A DNA stretch of 64,000 bases. It comes from Actinopolymorpha pittospori (GTDB taxonomy: Bacteria; Actinomycetota; Actinomycetes; Propionibacteriales; Actinopolymorphaceae). The position numbers were made by a program, and so were the translations under genes. The notes beneath the pieces are model-generated. The model was not told where the DNA came from and made no database searches. It saw only the letters and a list, made by a program, of their open reading frames with translations. Position 1 is the stretch's first letter. Each line of letters starts with the position of its first letter. The DNA is taken from positions 4,774,001 to 4,838,000 of the forward strand of contig NZ_JADBEM010000001.1 in NCBI RefSeq assembly GCF_014873875.1, given 5' to 3'. Below are positions 43,796 through 52,136 of this stretch, piece by piece.

Positions 43796-44758
43796 ATGCA
43801 GGCGATATGGAAGGGTTCGGTCTCTTTCGGCCTGGTGACGATCCCCGTCAAGGTCTACGCCGCCACCCAGGAGAAGGACGTCGCGTTCCGTCAGGTCCAC
43901 GCCACCGACGGCGGGCGCATCCGCTACCGCCGGATCTGTGAGATCGAGGGCGAGGAAGTGCCCTACTCCGACATCGCCAAGGGCTACGAGCTCCCCGACG
44001 GGGAGATGGTCGTCCTGACGTCGGATGAGCTGTCGGAGCTGCCCCTGCCCACCCGGCACATCGTCGAGGTGCTGGAGTTCGTGCCCGCCGAGGAGATCGA
44101 CCCGATCTACGTCTCCCGGAGCTATTACCTGCAGGCCGACGGTCCCGCCGCGAAGCCGTACGTGCTGCTGCGCGACGCCCTGCGGCGTACCGGCCAGACC
44201 GCCCTCGTCAAGGTGGCCTTGCGCAATCGTGAGGCCCTGGCGATGCTGCGGCCGAAGGACGACGTCCTCGTCCTGCAGACGATGCTGTGGCCCGACGAGG
44301 TGCGCGACGGGTCGTTCGCGGCGCCCGCCGCGGACGTCGAGGTACGCCCGCAGGAGGTCGCGATGGCCGAGTCCTACATCCAGACCCTCGAGACCACCTT
44401 CGACCCCGACCGCTACCACGACGAGTACCGCGCTGCGCTCGAGCAGGTGATCGAGGCGAAGACCGCCGGCCGCGAGGTCGAGGTCCCCAAGGCCGCCCCG
44501 GCCAAGGGGGAGGTCGTCGACCTGATGGCGGCCCTGCAGGCAAGCGTCGACGAGGCCCGCCGCCAGCGCGGGGAGGCCCCGGCCGAGTCGGGTGGCCGCG
44601 CCACCCGCCAGCCCGCCGCGAAGAAGGCGGCGACCAAGAAGGCTCCGGCGAAGAAGACGGCCGCCAAGAAGACAGCGGCGAAGAAGGCCACCACGAAGAC
44701 CACCAAGAAGGCGCCCGCGAAGAAGGCGCAGAAGGCACCCGCCCGCAAGTCCGCCTAA
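43796..44758 (+). CDS. ku: Non-homologous end-joining protein Ku with Lys/Ala-rich tail
   Basis: 320 residues from ATG 43796 after CGGAGGT. The start MQAIWKGSVSFGLVTIPVKVYAAT and the segments ICEIEGEEVPYSDIAKGYE, VSRSYYLQADG and ALRNREALAMLRPKDD are typical of bacterial Ku. Ku homodimers ring DNA ends and recruit LigD. The last 50 residues are a run of AKK/TKK repeats like the extended tails of some actinobacterial Ku proteins, which bind DNA non-specifically. No ligD is in the window. It converges with an APC transporter nine bases away. Confidence 0.95.
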   Translation: MQAIWKGSVSFGLVTIPVKVYAATQEKDVAFRQVHATDGGRIRYRRICEIEGEEVPYSDIAKGYELPDGEMVVLTSDELSELPLPTRHIVEVLEFVPAEEIDPIYVSRSYYLQADGPAAKPYVLLRDALRRTGQTALVKVALRNREALAMLRPKDDVLVLQTMLWPDEVRDGSFAAPAADVEVRPQEVAMAESYIQTLETTFDPDRYHDEYRAALEQVIEAKTAGREVEVPKAAPAKGEVVDLMAALQASVDEARRQRGEAPAESGGRATRQPAAKKAATKKAPAKKTAAKKTAAKKATTKTTKKAPAKKAQKAPARKSA

Positions 44759-44766
44759 GTCGCGTC

Positions 44767-46050
44767 CTAGCTTCTCGCGGAGGTGTCGCCGCGGCGCCAC
44801 AGCACGACCGCGCGGCCGAGAACGCCAACGGCGAACATCACCAGTCCGGCGATCACCGATGCCGGCGGCAGCGTCCCGACCAGGGTGAGACATCCGAGGG
44901 CGCCGAGCACGTTGAGCGCACGTGGCCACCGCCGCCGCGCCGCCGGTTGGGTGAACGCCGAGACGTTGGCGACCGCGTAGTAGACCAGCACACCGAACGA
45001 CGAGAAGCCGATCACGCCGCGCAGGTCCGTGGTGAGGACCAGCGCGCTGACCACTACCGCCAGCGCGAGCTCCGCGTGGTGGGGGACCTGGTAGCGCGGA
45101 TGGACGGCGGCGAGCCAGCCGGGCAGGTCGCGGTTTCGTGCCATCGCGAGGCCGGTCCGCCCGATACCGGCGATCAGGGCCAGCAGCGCTCCGAGGCTCG
45201 CCAGCGTGCCGCCGATCCGCACCACCGGGGCCACCGCGTCCGCCCCGGCGGAGCCGACCGCCGCCTGGAGGGGAGCGGCCGCGTCGGCGAGCCGCTCCGG
45301 CCCGGCCGCGAGGAGGACGGAGACCGCCACCACCAGATAGACGGCGACGGTGATCCCGAGCGCGAGCGGGATCGCCCGCGGGATCGTCCGCTCGGGGTCG
45401 CGCACCTCCTCACCGAGGGTGGCCACCCGGGCGTAGCCGGCGAAGGCGAAGAACAGCAGGCCGGCCGCCTGCAGGATCGCGTACCACCCGGACCCGACCA
45501 GGCTGTCCCAGCCGCCCAGCCGGTCGGTGCCGCCGGCGCCGAGCAGGGTCGCCACCACGACGACCGCCAGCGTGACGAACGTGCAGGTCACCAGGATCCG
45601 GGTGAGTTGTGCCGTCCGGGTGATGCCGCGGTAGTTGAGCGCCGCGAGGGCGAGGACGCCCACCACGGCGACACCGCGCTGGAGCCACCAGGGACCGGGT
45701 ACGGCGTACGACGCGAAGGTGAGAGCCATCGCCGCGCAGGACGCCGTCTTGCCGACCACGAATCCCCAGCCGGCGACGAACCCCCACCAGGGCCCGAGCC
45801 GCTCCCGGCCGTAGACGTAGGTGCCGCCCGAGGTGGGGTAGGTGGCGGCGAGCTGGGCCGAGGCGGCGGCGTTGCAGTAGGCGACCACGGCCGCGATCAC
45901 CAGGCCGAGCAGCAGGCCGGTGCCGGCGACGGCAGCGGCGGGGCCGAACGCGGAGAAGACGCCGGCCCCCAGCATGGAGCCGAGCCCGATGACCACCGCG
46001 TCGCCGAGGCCCAGGCGCCGGGCCAGACCCGTGGGCGGTGTACCGCTCAT
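44767..46050 (-). CDS. APC-superfamily amino acid permease
   Basis: 427 residues from ATG 46050 (GAGGAG upstream). About twelve membrane helices. The first carries the family motif GLGSMLGAGVFSAFG, with the unwound Gly stretch for substrate carboxylate binding, and helix 6 region FFAFAGYARVATLGEEVRDP matches the APC signature. The substrate is probably an amino acid or amine. It is divergent from pruA (194 bases apart), so transport of a proline- or glutamate-related compound is possible but unproven. Confidence 0.88.
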   Translation of the reverse strand: MSGTPPTGLARRLGLGDAVVIGLGSMLGAGVFSAFGPAAAVAGTGLLLGLVIAAVVAYCNAAASAQLAATYPTSGGTYVYGRERLGPWWGFVAGWGFVVGKTASCAAMALTFASYAVPGPWWLQRGVAVVGVLALAALNYRGITRTAQLTRILVTCTFVTLAVVVVATLLGAGGTDRLGGWDSLVGSGWYAILQAAGLLFFAFAGYARVATLGEEVRDPERTIPRAIPLALGITVAVYLVVAVSVLLAAGPERLADAAAPLQAAVGSAGADAVAPVVRIGGTLASLGALLALIAGIGRTGLAMARNRDLPGWLAAVHPRYQVPHHAELALAVVVSALVLTTDLRGVIGFSSFGVLVYYAVANVSAFTQPAARRRWPRALNVLGALGCLTLVGTLPPASVIAGLVMFAVGVLGRAVVLWRRGDTSARS

Positions 46051-46243
46051 GTCGTCTCCTCTGGATGTGCCGGTCCCGCTCCGGTCTGAGCGGTCTGACG
46101 ATATCGATCGTCCTGGGCGATTCGCCCGGTCCTCCGCACCGTCCGCCCACAGGGGGCCCTCGAGGTGGGACGATGGCGATGGGAGCTCCCTGACCGGGAG
46201 TCCCGACACATGGTCCAGGCCCACAAAGTCGCGGGAGCCATCG

Positions 46244-47869
46244 ATGGATGCCGTCACACAGGTGCCCTCGCCGGCCAACGAGCCGGTCAAGTCCTACGCA
46301 CCGGGGAGCCCCGAGCGCGAGAGCCTCACCCGCCGGCTGGCCGAGCTGGCCGGTGAGCAGGTCGAGCTGACCGCCACCATCGGCGGGCTGAGCCGCCCCG
46401 GCGGCGGCGAACCCGTCCAGGTCGTCATGCCGCACGACCGCCGGCACGTCCTCGGAACGCTGTACAACTCCACCGAACAGGACGCCGAGGACGCGGTGAA
46501 GGCGGCCCACGACGCGGCCGCGGGCTGGCGGGCGATGCCCTTCGAGGACCGCGCGGCGATCTTCCTCAAGGCCGCCGACCTCGCCTCCGGACCCTGGCGC
46601 GACACTCTCAACGCCGCCACCATGCTCGGCCAGAGCAAGACGGTCCAGCAGGCCGAGATCGACTCCGCGTGCGAGCTGATCGACTTCCTGCGGTTCAACG
46701 TCCACTTCGCTCGCCAGATCCACGAGCAGCAGCCCATGTCGTCGCCCGGGGTGTGGAACAAACTCGAGTACCGGCCGCTGGAGGGGTTCGTCTACGCGAT
46801 CACGCCGTTCAACTTCACGGCGATCGCCGCCAACCTTCCGACCGCGCCGGCCATCCTCGGCAACGTCGTGCTCTGGAAGCCGTCTCCCACCCAGACCCTC
46901 GCCGCCCACTTCACGATGCGGATGCTCGAGGCGGCCGGCCTGCCGCCCGGGGTGATCAACCTGCTGCCCGGTGACGGCCTCGCCGTCTCCAACGTCGCGC
47001 TCGCCCATCCGGGGCTCGCGGGGATCCACTTCACCGGATCCACCGCGACGTTCCGGCACCTGTGGCACCAGGTGGGGGAGCACCTGTCGAGCTACGACAA
47101 CTACCCCCGGATCGTGGGGGAGACCGGCGGCAAGGACTTCATCCTCGCCCACTCCTCGGCCGACCTCGACGTGTTGCGGACGGCGCTGATCCGGGGCGCG
47201 TTCGAGTACCAGGGCCAGAAGTGCTCCGCCGCGTCCCGTGCCTACATCCCGCGAAGCGTCTGGAACCAGCTCGCCGACGATCTCGCCGCCCAGACCGAGG
47301 CCCTCACGATGGGCGACGTCGCCGATCTGTCCAACTTCATGGGCGCGGTCATCGACGAGCGCGCGTTCGCCAAGCACGCGACGGCGCTGGAACGCGCCAA
47401 GGCGACCGACTCGGTCCACATCGTGGCCGGCGGCGCCCTCGACGACAGCGTGGGCTACTTCGTCCGGCCGACCATTCTGACCTGTGACGACCCCACCGAC
47501 GAGATCTTCACGACGGAGTACTTCGGGCCGATCCTCGGCGTCCACGTCTACGACGACCGCGCCTACGACCAGGTCACCCGCCAGCTGGAGTCGGTGGCGC
47601 CGTACGCCCTCACCGGTTCGGTCATCGCGCAGGACCGTTCGGCGATCGTGGCGGCCGCGGAGCGGCTGCGCTACGCCGCCGGCAACTTCTACGTCAACGA
47701 CAAGCCGACCGGCGCGGTGGTGGGCCAGCAGCCCTTCGGCGGTGCCCGCGCGAGCGGCACCAACGACAAGGCGGGTTCGGTCTGGAACCTCATCCGCTGG
47801 GTGAGCCCGCGCACCCTGAAGGAGACGTTCGTCCCTCCGACCGACCACCGCTATCCCCACATGGGGTGA
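46244..47869 (+). CDS. pruA: L-glutamate gamma-semialdehyde (1-pyrroline-5-carboxylate) dehydrogenase
   Basis: 541 residues from ATG 46244. This is the single-function PruA/ALDH4 form: NFTAIAANLPTAPAILGN, catalytic Glu293 (IVGETGGKDF), catalytic Cys327 (YQGQKCSAASRAYIP), and the C-terminal QQPFGGARASGTNDKAG signature. It oxidises glutamate semialdehyde, the second step of proline breakdown, to glutamate with NAD. No proline dehydrogenase is adjacent. The NAD-glutamate dehydrogenase at 52137 could take the next step. A 14-base tandem duplication spans the stop codon. Confidence 0.95.
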   Translation: MDAVTQVPSPANEPVKSYAPGSPERESLTRRLAELAGEQVELTATIGGLSRPGGGEPVQVVMPHDRRHVLGTLYNSTEQDAEDAVKAAHDAAAGWRAMPFEDRAAIFLKAADLASGPWRDTLNAATMLGQSKTVQQAEIDSACELIDFLRFNVHFARQIHEQQPMSSPGVWNKLEYRPLEGFVYAITPFNFTAIAANLPTAPAILGNVVLWKPSPTQTLAAHFTMRMLEAAGLPPGVINLLPGDGLAVSNVALAHPGLAGIHFTGSTATFRHLWHQVGEHLSSYDNYPRIVGETGGKDFILAHSSADLDVLRTALIRGAFEYQGQKCSAASRAYIPRSVWNQLADDLAAQTEALTMGDVADLSNFMGAVIDERAFAKHATALERAKATDSVHIVAGGALDDSVGYFVRPTILTCDDPTDEIFTTEYFGPILGVHVYDDRAYDQVTRQLESVAPYALTGSVIAQDRSAIVAAAERLRYAAGNFYVNDKPTGAVVGQQPFGGARASGTNDKAGSVWNLIRWVSPRTLKETFVPPTDHRYPHMG

Positions 47870-48007
47870 GGCACGTGGGGTGAGGCACCGACGCCACGAG
47901 TGGGCCAGGTCGTTCGCCCGGCCCGCTCGCGGCGTCACGTGGGATGGTCAGCCCGGATACTCAGCCGTGGTTGGTCAGCCCCGGTTGGTCAGGTCGGTCC
48001 GGCCGGC

Positions 48008-49144
48008 TCAGCCGCCGCCGTCGAGGTCGACGCGTTGCCGGACCACCCGCAGTTCGCTGCCGGTGAGCTCCATCTCGTAGAGCTTCCCGCGGGCGTTGTC
48101 GAAGGGCCGGTGCAGCACCATCATCAACTGGCCGTCGAAACTCTCGAAGAGCATGCCGTGGCCGCTGTCGTCCCGGACCAACGGACGCTGCTGCTCCCAG
48201 GGGCCCTCTAGGGTCCCCGAACGAGACACCGCGTAGGTCTGGACGTAGTTTCCGCTGATCGTCCCGCTGTCCTCGGCGACGTTCTTCTCATACGTCGACC
48301 ACATCATCACGAGGGCGCCGCTCGGGGCCTGGTACACCTGCGGGCCGTCGGTGACGTACGGCGTGATCTGGTGTGCCGTGGCGCCGGGGATCTGCTCGGT
48401 GGTCCAGAACGCGTCGGAGGCCTTGAACAGGTAGATCGGGTCCTCGGCCGCGCCGGACAGGTCGTGCTCGAGCCGGACGGCCTCGATCGTCCCGTCGATC
48501 TTCTGCAGCCACTCGTGCGCGTAGACCATCCATGGTTGGCCCCGCCGGTCGACCCACAGGGTCCCGTCCAGGGTCATGAAGTTGGTCGGCGCGACCGGGC
48601 GCGAGGGGTCGATCACCTTGAAGGGGCCGAGCGGGGAGTTGGCGACGGCGATGATCGTGCCGCGCATGTAGTTGGGGATCTGGAACGGCGTGCCGTACCG
48701 GTTCGGTGGCGGGATCGGCAGCGGCTTGTTCTCGTCGTGCAGCGTGGTGAACAGGTAGTACCTGCCGCGGTACTTGTGCACCTCGGGTGCCCAACCGCCC
48801 CTGGTGGCCCAGATTCCTTCCTGGTCGGCCGTCAGGAAGACGACCTCGGGCTTCTGCCAGTCCCGCAGGTTCTCGCTGCGGTAGACCATCGTGCCGGTGC
48901 CCTGCACGCCCGAGACGGAGCTGACGTTGGACGTGTAGAGGTAGTAGGTGCGCGTTTGCTTGTCGGCGACGATGTAGGGATCGTGCAGCGGCATGTCGGG
49001 CAGCCGCATCAGCTCCGCGGCCTCCGCGCGGGCCGGAGCCGCCGCGGCGCCCGCGCCGAGCGCGGTGGCCGCCGCGACGGAGCCGGTCGCCTTCACGAAG
49101 GTGCGACGGGAGTAGACCACAGCATCAACCTTCCGGTCATACAT
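48008..49144 (-). CDS. Tat-exported GH43-like five-bladed propeller glycosidase
   Basis: 378 residues, ATG 49144. The Tat signal YSRRTFVKATGSVAAATALG ends near residue 40. The propeller begins PLHDPYIVADKQTRTYYLY, where the Asp is the GH43 catalytic base, and WAPEVHKYRGRYYLF carries the next conserved acid. GH43 enzymes act on arabinans, xylans and related polymers; substrate here is unknown. It lies 12 bases downstream of another exported glycosidase-like gene on the same strand, so the two form an operon. Confidence 0.85.
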   Translation of the reverse strand: MYDRKVDAVVYSRRTFVKATGSVAAATALGAGAAAAPARAEAAELMRLPDMPLHDPYIVADKQTRTYYLYTSNVSSVSGVQGTGTMVYRSENLRDWQKPEVVFLTADQEGIWATRGGWAPEVHKYRGRYYLFTTLHDENKPLPIPPPNRYGTPFQIPNYMRGTIIAVANSPLGPFKVIDPSRPVAPTNFMTLDGTLWVDRRGQPWMVYAHEWLQKIDGTIEAVRLEHDLSGAAEDPIYLFKASDAFWTTEQIPGATAHQITPYVTDGPQVYQAPSGALVMMWSTYEKNVAEDSGTISGNYVQTYAVSRSGTLEGPWEQQRPLVRDDSGHGMLFESFDGQLMMVLHRPFDNARGKLYEMELTGSELRVVRQRVDLDGGG

Positions 49145-49156
49145 GGAACGAAACGA

Positions 49157-50374
49157 TCAGTGGTGCGCGTGCACCACCTGATAGATGTGGACGTCGTACG
49201 GCGCGAACACGTCGGCGAACCCTCGGCCGACGGTCGTGATCGTGCGTTCCTCGTCCACCACGACGACCCGGGATCTCCCGTCCAGGCCGGCGCGGAACTC
49301 GAAGGTCGCCGTGGTCGGTGCGTCGCGCATCGACACGGCGAACACGTAGGTGACCCGGCCACGACGCTTCACCATCACGTCGACCGGCACCTGCGGATCC
49401 GAACTGCGCACGAGCACGGCGTCCGGATCGGAACGGGTGTTGAGGATCGGGGCCAGCCGCTGGATCTGCCGGTTGGTCGCGGTGACCGCCGCGAGCATCT
49501 CCGGATCGTGCAGGAGCTTCGCGGCGTCGAAGGTGGGCGCGAAGCTGTGGACGAAGTAGAGGATGCCGCGGGAGCCGTGCACGAGCGACATCCACACTTC
49601 GGCGCGGAACTCGTGCGGTGAGACCCTGCGGTCGGAGGAGATGTTCGTCGTCTCGACGAAGTTCCACAGGACGCGGTCCTCGTCGCACCATTCGCGCAGC
49701 CGGTCCAGCCCCTTGGCGACGTACCACAAGGGCAGGTTGTCGGCGACGGGGTAGACGTCGAAGCTGATGATGTCGGCGCCCTTGGCGTACTTCGGATAGT
49801 CCTCGAGGGAGGCGTCCGGTCCGCGGCCGATCCAGTCGTCGTTGGCGACGCCCTGCCCGAGGTTGAGGAACACCGGACGCGTCGGGTCGGCGGCCACCAT
49901 CTGCTCGTACCGGTCGACGATGACGGCCGGGTCCACCGGCGGCCCGTACCCACCCTCGGGAAGGGGCTGCGCGTTGTCGGGCTCGTCCTGGTGGCTCCAT
50001 CCCACCAGCGGGTTGTGCTCACCGGTGCCGAGTCCGACGGCGTTCTGGGTGGCGATCACCGGCATGCCGTACCGCTCGAGGGTCGCCAGCTGTTCGGCGG
50101 TCGGTCCCTCCCACAGCCCGACGTAAAGGTTGATGCCGGCCTGCTGGTACTGCGGGGCGAGGTCGGGTTCCTGCAACCAGACACCGATGGGGAAGTACGC
50201 CGGATCAGGGCGCGGGCAGGGCCCGTTCGCCCAGCGGGCGTAGGGATTGGGGAGTCGCTGGGTGGCGGGCGGGGCGGCCAGCGCGCTCGCCGCCGGTGTG
50301 CCGGCCAGAGCAAGGGTGGTGCCGGCCGCGAGGTGGAGGAATCGTCGCCGGTTCGTCGTAGGAGCGGCGTCCAC
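49157..50374 (-). CDS. Tat-exported glycoside-hydrolase-like TIM-barrel protein
   Basis: 405 residues from GTG 50374, chosen for GAAGGAGG nine bases upstream. A Tat signal (TNRRRFLHLAAGTTLALAG) ends near residue 35. The body looks like a (beta/alpha)8 barrel: PIGVWLQEP, GINLYVGLWEG, WSHQDEPDNAQP with a possible acid/base Glu, ISFDVYPV, WNFVETTN with a possible nucleophile, and a C-terminal beta domain (RVTYVFAVSMRDAPTTATFEF). I cannot name the family. The gene starts a two-gene operon with the GH43-like enzyme. Confidence 0.75.
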   Translation of the reverse strand: MDAAPTTNRRRFLHLAAGTTLALAGTPAASALAAPPATQRLPNPYARWANGPCPRPDPAYFPIGVWLQEPDLAPQYQQAGINLYVGLWEGPTAEQLATLERYGMPVIATQNAVGLGTGEHNPLVGWSHQDEPDNAQPLPEGGYGPPVDPAVIVDRYEQMVAADPTRPVFLNLGQGVANDDWIGRGPDASLEDYPKYAKGADIISFDVYPVADNLPLWYVAKGLDRLREWCDEDRVLWNFVETTNISSDRRVSPHEFRAEVWMSLVHGSRGILYFVHSFAPTFDAAKLLHDPEMLAAVTATNRQIQRLAPILNTRSDPDAVLVRSSDPQVPVDVMVKRRGRVTYVFAVSMRDAPTTATFEFRAGLDGRSRVVVVDEERTITTVGRGFADVFAPYDVHIYQVVHAHH

Positions 50375-50391
50375 TGTCGTTCCCCTCCTTC

Positions 50392-50407
50392 GGTTGCTGT
50401 TGCAACC
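50392..50407. promoter_or_regulatory. Candidate LacI-type operator upstream of the glycosidase operon
   Basis: Inverted repeat GGTTGC-TGTT-GCAACC just upstream of the ribosome site of the minus-strand glycosidase gene. Sugar-responsive LacI-family regulators favour GGTTGCAACC-like sites, though usually with a tighter centre. Confidence 0.4.
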
Positions 50408-50561
50408 ATGGCCCGGATGATCACGAGGGGATGCTGTCCGACCGCAACCGGTCGAGGATTGTCCGGCGTTTGCCGTGTGGGCGGGAGGAACCGCGTGACG
50501 CAACCTGCTCGAAAGGTTCCGCCGGTAACGTGATCGTTCCGTTATGACGGGAGGGGACACG

Positions 50562-50951
50562 ATGGATGGAGCGAGACGGCGGCGGGTCACGCGTCGGGCG
50601 ATCGGCGTCCTCAGCGCGGGGGCGGTCTTCGTGGCAGGCGGCGCGCTGGGCGCCCTGCTTCTTCGTCCCTGGCGGGGCCCGATGACCTCGGCGGAGTGGT
50701 ACTCCCGCACGCCCGAGGACCGGGTCATCGACGTCGGCGTCCGGACCGGGCCGGAGCAGCCCGTGCAGGCCTACGACGTCGAGGAGGACGCCGGGCGGGT
50801 GAAGGTCACGGTGTGGATGAAGCCCTACCAAGGTGCCCAGGACGCCACGGGGCGCGCCACCACGGTGACGGTGCGGCTCACGGATCCGCTCGGCGAGCGC
50901 CAGGTGGTCGACCAGGCCGGGATCCCGCTCGCTGCGGAACGCCGGTGGTAG
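50562..50951 (+). CDS. Small secreted or membrane-anchored hypothetical protein
   Basis: 129 residues from ATG 50562 (GGGAGGGGA five bases upstream); ATG 50544 is an alternative without a site. An Arg-rich N-terminus and one hydrophobic helix (residues 12-36) come first, then an extracellular region with VIDVGVRTGPEQPVQAYDVEEDAGRV and ATTVTVRLTDPLG, a beta-rich pattern. I do not recognise the family. It stands alone, divergent from the glycosidase operon. Confidence 0.65.
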   Translation: MDGARRRRVTRRAIGVLSAGAVFVAGGALGALLLRPWRGPMTSAEWYSRTPEDRVIDVGVRTGPEQPVQAYDVEEDAGRVKVTVWMKPYQGAQDATGRATTVTVRLTDPLGERQVVDQAGIPLAAERRW

Positions 50952-50969
50952 GTCGGCGCGACGACTGGT

Positions 50970-51158
50970 TCAGGCGACGTGCGCCGTCACGATCTCGACG
51001 TCGGGCCCGAGCACGAACGCCGGATCCACGAACAGGGCGGTGCCGCACACCACGCACATCCAGTCGGGACAGTCGGCACCGTGCCCGTCGGGGCACACGG
51101 GCTGCTCGAAGAGCTCCAGCCGCCGGCATGTCGGGCATTGGAACGTCGTCTCGGTCAC
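50970..51158 (-). CDS. Small zinc-ribbon-like protein
   Basis: 62 residues from GTG 51158 with GGAGG seven bases upstream. Three Cys clusters (CPTC, CPDGHGADC, CVVC) could ligate one or two zinc ions. The C-terminus FVDPAFVLGPDVEIVTAHVA is hydrophobic but short. Function unknown. An upstream in-frame start at 51224 lacks a ribosome site. Confidence 0.65.
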   Translation of the reverse strand: MTETTFQCPTCRRLELFEQPVCPDGHGADCPDWMCVVCGTALFVDPAFVLGPDVEIVTAHVA

Positions 51159-51397
51159 GACAGCGCCTCCCCACGTGAGTGAATCGCGCCTATGTGCGCC
51201 CACGTTCGCAGGAAGCACCGTCAAATCGGCGCCGACACGCCGGGCGGGGTGGGTTCAGGGGCGTGACCCCGGGATGACGGAAAGGCCGACGGGGCCGACG
51301 GGGCACACCGTCGACCTTCACCCTGTCGCGTCGACACCCGTCTCAGGTCGACGGGACGCTTCCCGGCCTCCCCCGACGACGGGTGCGGGACGTCGTG

Positions 51398-51415
51398 GAC
51401 CCGCTTCGGTGGGTC
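51398..51415 (-). terminator. UUCG hairpin after the DUF2505 gene
   Basis: Seven-pair stem GACCCGC/GTGGGTC (one G-U pair) closed by a TTCG tetraloop, immediately downstream of the minus-strand DUF2505 stop at 51419. Confidence 0.6.
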
Positions 51416-51418
51416 GGG

Positions 51419-51919
51419 TCACCTGTCGCCGGCGAGCCAGGACCGGCCGATTTCCTCCATACCGTCCAGCCCGGCGACGACGGCCGGTGCCGCCGCCTCC
51501 TCGATCTTCCGGCCGATGAGGGGGACGGACGCCTTGAGCTCCGCGTCGACGATCTGCCGGGTGGCGCTGCCACCGGACTCGGGAACCAGCTGGATGGTCC
51601 CGCGCATCGACACCGGCGCGTTGGTGACGGTGAGACGTAGCTCACCGCTGCGGGAGTTGTCCGGCCCGGGCGGCCCCCAGTCGATCACCTCTTCGAGGTC
51701 GATGTGTTCGCCGACGAGCTTGCGGACGAAGTCGGGCACGTCGGCGGGCAGGCTCTGTCGGGTGGTCGTGCGGGCGCCGGCACCCCGTGGCTCGACGGTG
51801 ACGTCGTAGCGCACAGCGTGTGCAGCCTTCGCTCGATAGCGGATGAAGCCCTCGTTTGTCAGCATCGCGAACACCGCGGCAGGGTCGGCGGCGTACGTGG
51901 TTTCCCGATGAAGGTCCAT
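51419..51919 (-). CDS. DUF2505 (SRPBCC-like) protein
   Basis: 166 residues from ATG 51919; the longer frame upstream has no family match. It starts MDLHRETTYAADPAAVFAMLTNEGF and ends with KASVPLIGRKIEEAAAPAVVAGLDGMEEIGRSWL, which fits the DUF2505 family of START/SRPBCC-type hydrophobic-ligand-binding folds common in actinobacteria. No signal peptide. No partner is evident; the gene is divergent from the large glutamate dehydrogenase. Confidence 0.83.
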   Translation of the reverse strand: MDLHRETTYAADPAAVFAMLTNEGFIRYRAKAAHAVRYDVTVEPRGAGARTTTRQSLPADVPDFVRKLVGEHIDLEEVIDWGPPGPDNSRSGELRLTVTNAPVSMRGTIQLVPESGGSATRQIVDAELKASVPLIGRKIEEAAAPAVVAGLDGMEEIGRSWLAGDR

Positions 51920-52068
51920 GGGGAGATCCAACACGATGATCCGCGCAGATGCCGGTAACGGTGCGGGATGGCCGCGCCCCGGTGGACGCGCACCCGCCCG
52001 GGTGGGCAGGAAATGTCCCACCCCACGCCTCGTCGGGTGAACCGTGAAGGGATTAGGGTCGGATAGGC

Positions 52069-52086
52069 CCGTACGACGAAGTACGG
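52069..52086 (+). repeat. Inverted repeat in the gdh leader
   Basis: CCGTAC-GACGAA-GTACGG, 50 bases before the gdh start. The same hexamer pair occurs with an 8-base spacer at 32062-32081, upstream of a response regulator gene. Confidence 0.4.
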
Positions 52087-52136
52087 CCCCGACACCTCCG
52101 TGGCGTCGGCGTACGACGATTCGCAAGGGCGTGTTG

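Noticed and set aside
45410-47938. Minus-strand open frame of 842 codons opposite pruA
   Set aside because: It is the antisense shadow of pruA in GC-rich DNA, with Arg/Gly/His-rich composition and no family motif; at its far end it runs out of frame across the APC transporter gene.
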